14,150 nt of DNA from Syntrophomonadaceae bacterium (GTDB taxonomy: Bacteria > Bacillota > Dethiobacteria > DTU022), in NCBI GenBank assembly GCA_007127255.1, contig SKZS01000048.1, positions 1 to 14,150 on the forward strand, written 5' to 3'. A program made the translations under genes and the position numbers. Numbering within the stretch: the first letter of the stretch is position 1; each line of letters begins with the position of its first letter. This document shows positions 13,457-14,150 of the stretch, piece by piece. The notes under the pieces are model-generated. The model was not told where the DNA came from, ran no database searches, and saw only the letters and a program-made list of their open reading frames with translations.

Positions 13457-13802
13457 CTTTTCGTACTCCGCCCCGGGGGTCTTCTACATCCCCCTCGTAA
13501 CGAGGGATAATATGAATATGAAAGTGGAAAACGGTTTGGCCTGCGCAGTGCCCGATATTAGCGCCGATGTTGTAACCGTCGGGGTTGTACTTTTTATCAA
13601 TATATTGTTTAACTTCAAAAATTAACCTGCTCACGTCATTGTGTTCCTCAAAAGAAGCATCAAAATAGTTAGCTACATGACGTTTGGGAATAACCAGGAT
13701 ATGGCCCTTGCTGACAGGACAACCATCGTAAAAGGCAAGGGCTAATTTGTTTTCAGCGATAACTGCAAGTTTTTCCTTATGGCAAAAAACACAATCGGTC
13801 AT
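13398..13802 (-). CDS. HIT family (histidine triad) nucleotide-binding protein
   Basis: A 134-residue cytoplasmic nucleotide hydrolase or transferase of the HIT family (PF01230). The triad H93-F-H95-I-H97-I-I within GQTVFHFHIHIIPR is complete; H95 is the expected nucleophile. CVFC (4-7) is the N-terminal Cys pair that, with His residues, makes a structural zinc site in many members. PRGGVRKVIP (109-118) is the usual C-terminal part; the 16 residues after it are unfamiliar and come from DNA antisense to the end of the YyaL-type gene. AGGAGG at 13810-13815, 7 nt before the ATG, fixes the start. An extended -10 is at 13845-13853. Typical substrates are adenosine phosphoramidates or dinucleoside polyphosphates; which one is not visible. 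Confidence 0.92.
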   Translation of the reverse strand: MTDCVFCHKEKLAVIAENKLALAFYDGCPVSKGHILVIPKRHVANYFDASFEEHNDVSRLIFEVKQYIDKKYNPDGYNIGANIGHCAGQTVFHFHIHIIPRYEGDVEDPRGGVRKVIPSRNHHLKCNKKDLHQP

Positions 13803-14059
13803 TGATAATCCTCCTGAATAAGATCATTTCTTTACTGTTTTCCTATCATAACATAAGCAAACCGCCTCTTGCACAGTTGATGGCAGGAAAACGCAGCAGC
13901 CCTGCGATGTTGCTGATGCAAATAGAGTAGAATAGGAAAAGAGCAAATTATGAAGATGGGGGAGGATCGAAGGATTATCGATTACAGGAGTAGTTTATAG
14001 CTGTAAGCATATCTTCGATAAACTGGGATCACTTTTTTAATTGGTAGGAGTAATTGATT
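13803..14059. other. Intergenic region with leader-like RNA structure
   Basis: Between the divergent HIT gene and the short reading frame at 14060 lie 257 non-coding bases; the same stretch to the window end is 348 bases. The left part carries the HIT promoter and ribosome binding site. The right part (13966-14038) has two mutually exclusive pairings. TTATCGATTACAG (13975-13987) can pair with CTGTAA (14001-14006) and TCGATAA (14015-14021); ATCGAAG (13966-13972) can instead pair with CTTCGAT (14013-14019). A T6 run follows at 14033-14038. TAGAAT at 13928-13933 is a possible -10 without a good -35. No known riboswitch class is recognised. Confidence 0.45.
13845..13853 (-). promoter_or_regulatory. 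Extended -10 promoter of the HIT gene
   Basis: The minus strand reads TG-T-TATGAT, with an A/T-rich leader of about 35 nt to the start codon. No good -35 is seen. Confidence 0.4.
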
Positions 14060-14150
14060 ATGTCTCGACCTGGTTGCCAACTCTTATTTGCTTTATTATC
14101 CCGGGCAGGTTTACAATACGGTTATGGTGAAATAATATATTTAATGAAAA
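14060..14150 (+). CDS. Start of an unrecognised gene, cut by the window end
   Basis: An ATG preceded by GTAGGAG (14044-14050) at 9-nt spacing opens a frame without stop for the remaining 30 codons, beginning MSRPGCQLLF. The visible part is moderately hydrophobic and too short to assign to a family. The good ribosome binding site and the structured region just upstream favour a real gene, but an open stretch of 30 codons alone is weak evidence. Confidence 0.4.
   Translation, partial: MSRPGCQLLFALLSRAGLQYGYGEIIYLMK

Noticed and set aside
13950..14000. Short frame of 16 codons upstream of the last gene
   Set aside because: It could be a leader peptide, but it has only a weak AAGAG before it and no recognisable codon pattern; it was kept only as part of the leader-like region.
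1..14150. tRNA or rRNA genes
   Set aside because: All intergenic gaps were read on both strands; no cloverleaf with TTCGA-type arm and acceptor stem, and no rRNA-like segment, was seen.

Overview
The window looks like chromosomal DNA of an anaerobic Gram-positive bacterium, most likely a Bacillota/Clostridia-type organism. The reasons are a selenocysteine-containing formate dehydrogenase, strong AGGAGG-type ribosome binding sites, orthologues of Bacillus-type proteins (GNAT-nitrilase of the YhcX kind, YyaL, VanZ-like) and low-GC intergenic promoters with extended -10 boxes. The genus cannot be fixed from this sequence.

Layout. (1) 1-2207: the 3' three-quarters of fdhA. It is one gene interrupted by an in-frame UGA at 573-575 that is read as selenocysteine; a SECIS hairpin follows at 588-604. 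(2) 2327-3511, minus strand: an AbrB-duplication membrane protein convergent with fdhA, with a run of inverted repeats between the two. (3) 3703-5784: a tight three-gene operon of rhomboid protease, ClpP-fold SDH-type serine proteinase and VanZ-like membrane protein, preceded by two promoter candidates and repeated TTGAACTTT elements. (4) 5912-7456: a GNAT/nitrilase fusion protein. (5) 7487-7670: a palindromic repeat element with a perfect 27-bp inverted repeat and nested truncated copies. (6) 7690-9706, minus strand: a response regulator and sensor kinase pair. (7) 9707-10011: a non-coding stretch with two long hairpins. (8) A small exported helical protein (10012-10416, minus) divergent from a ZIP metal transporter (10626-11366, plus), separated by a near-perfect 28-bp palindrome. 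(9) 11570-13456: a YyaL/DUF255 protein that seems C-terminally shortened and overlaps the tail of a convergent HIT-family gene (13398-13802, minus). (10) 13803-14150: a leader-like region with competing RNA pairings, and the start of an unrecognised gene running off the window.

How the parts may work together. FdhA is the catalytic subunit of a formate dehydrogenase or CO2 reductase; its N-terminal iron-sulfur part suggests NAD(P)- or hydrogenase-linked electron transfer. The rhomboid, SDH and VanZ genes form one transcription unit at the membrane. The two-component system, the exported helical protein and the ZIP transporter are neighbours and may form an envelope or metal stress module, but that link is inference from position. 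No tRNA, rRNA, CRISPR array or transposase gene was seen. The best candidates for something less described are the rhomboid-SDH-VanZ operon with its iterated upstream elements, the nested palindromic repeat at 7487-7670, the palindrome between the exported protein and ZIP genes, and the structured leader at the right end.
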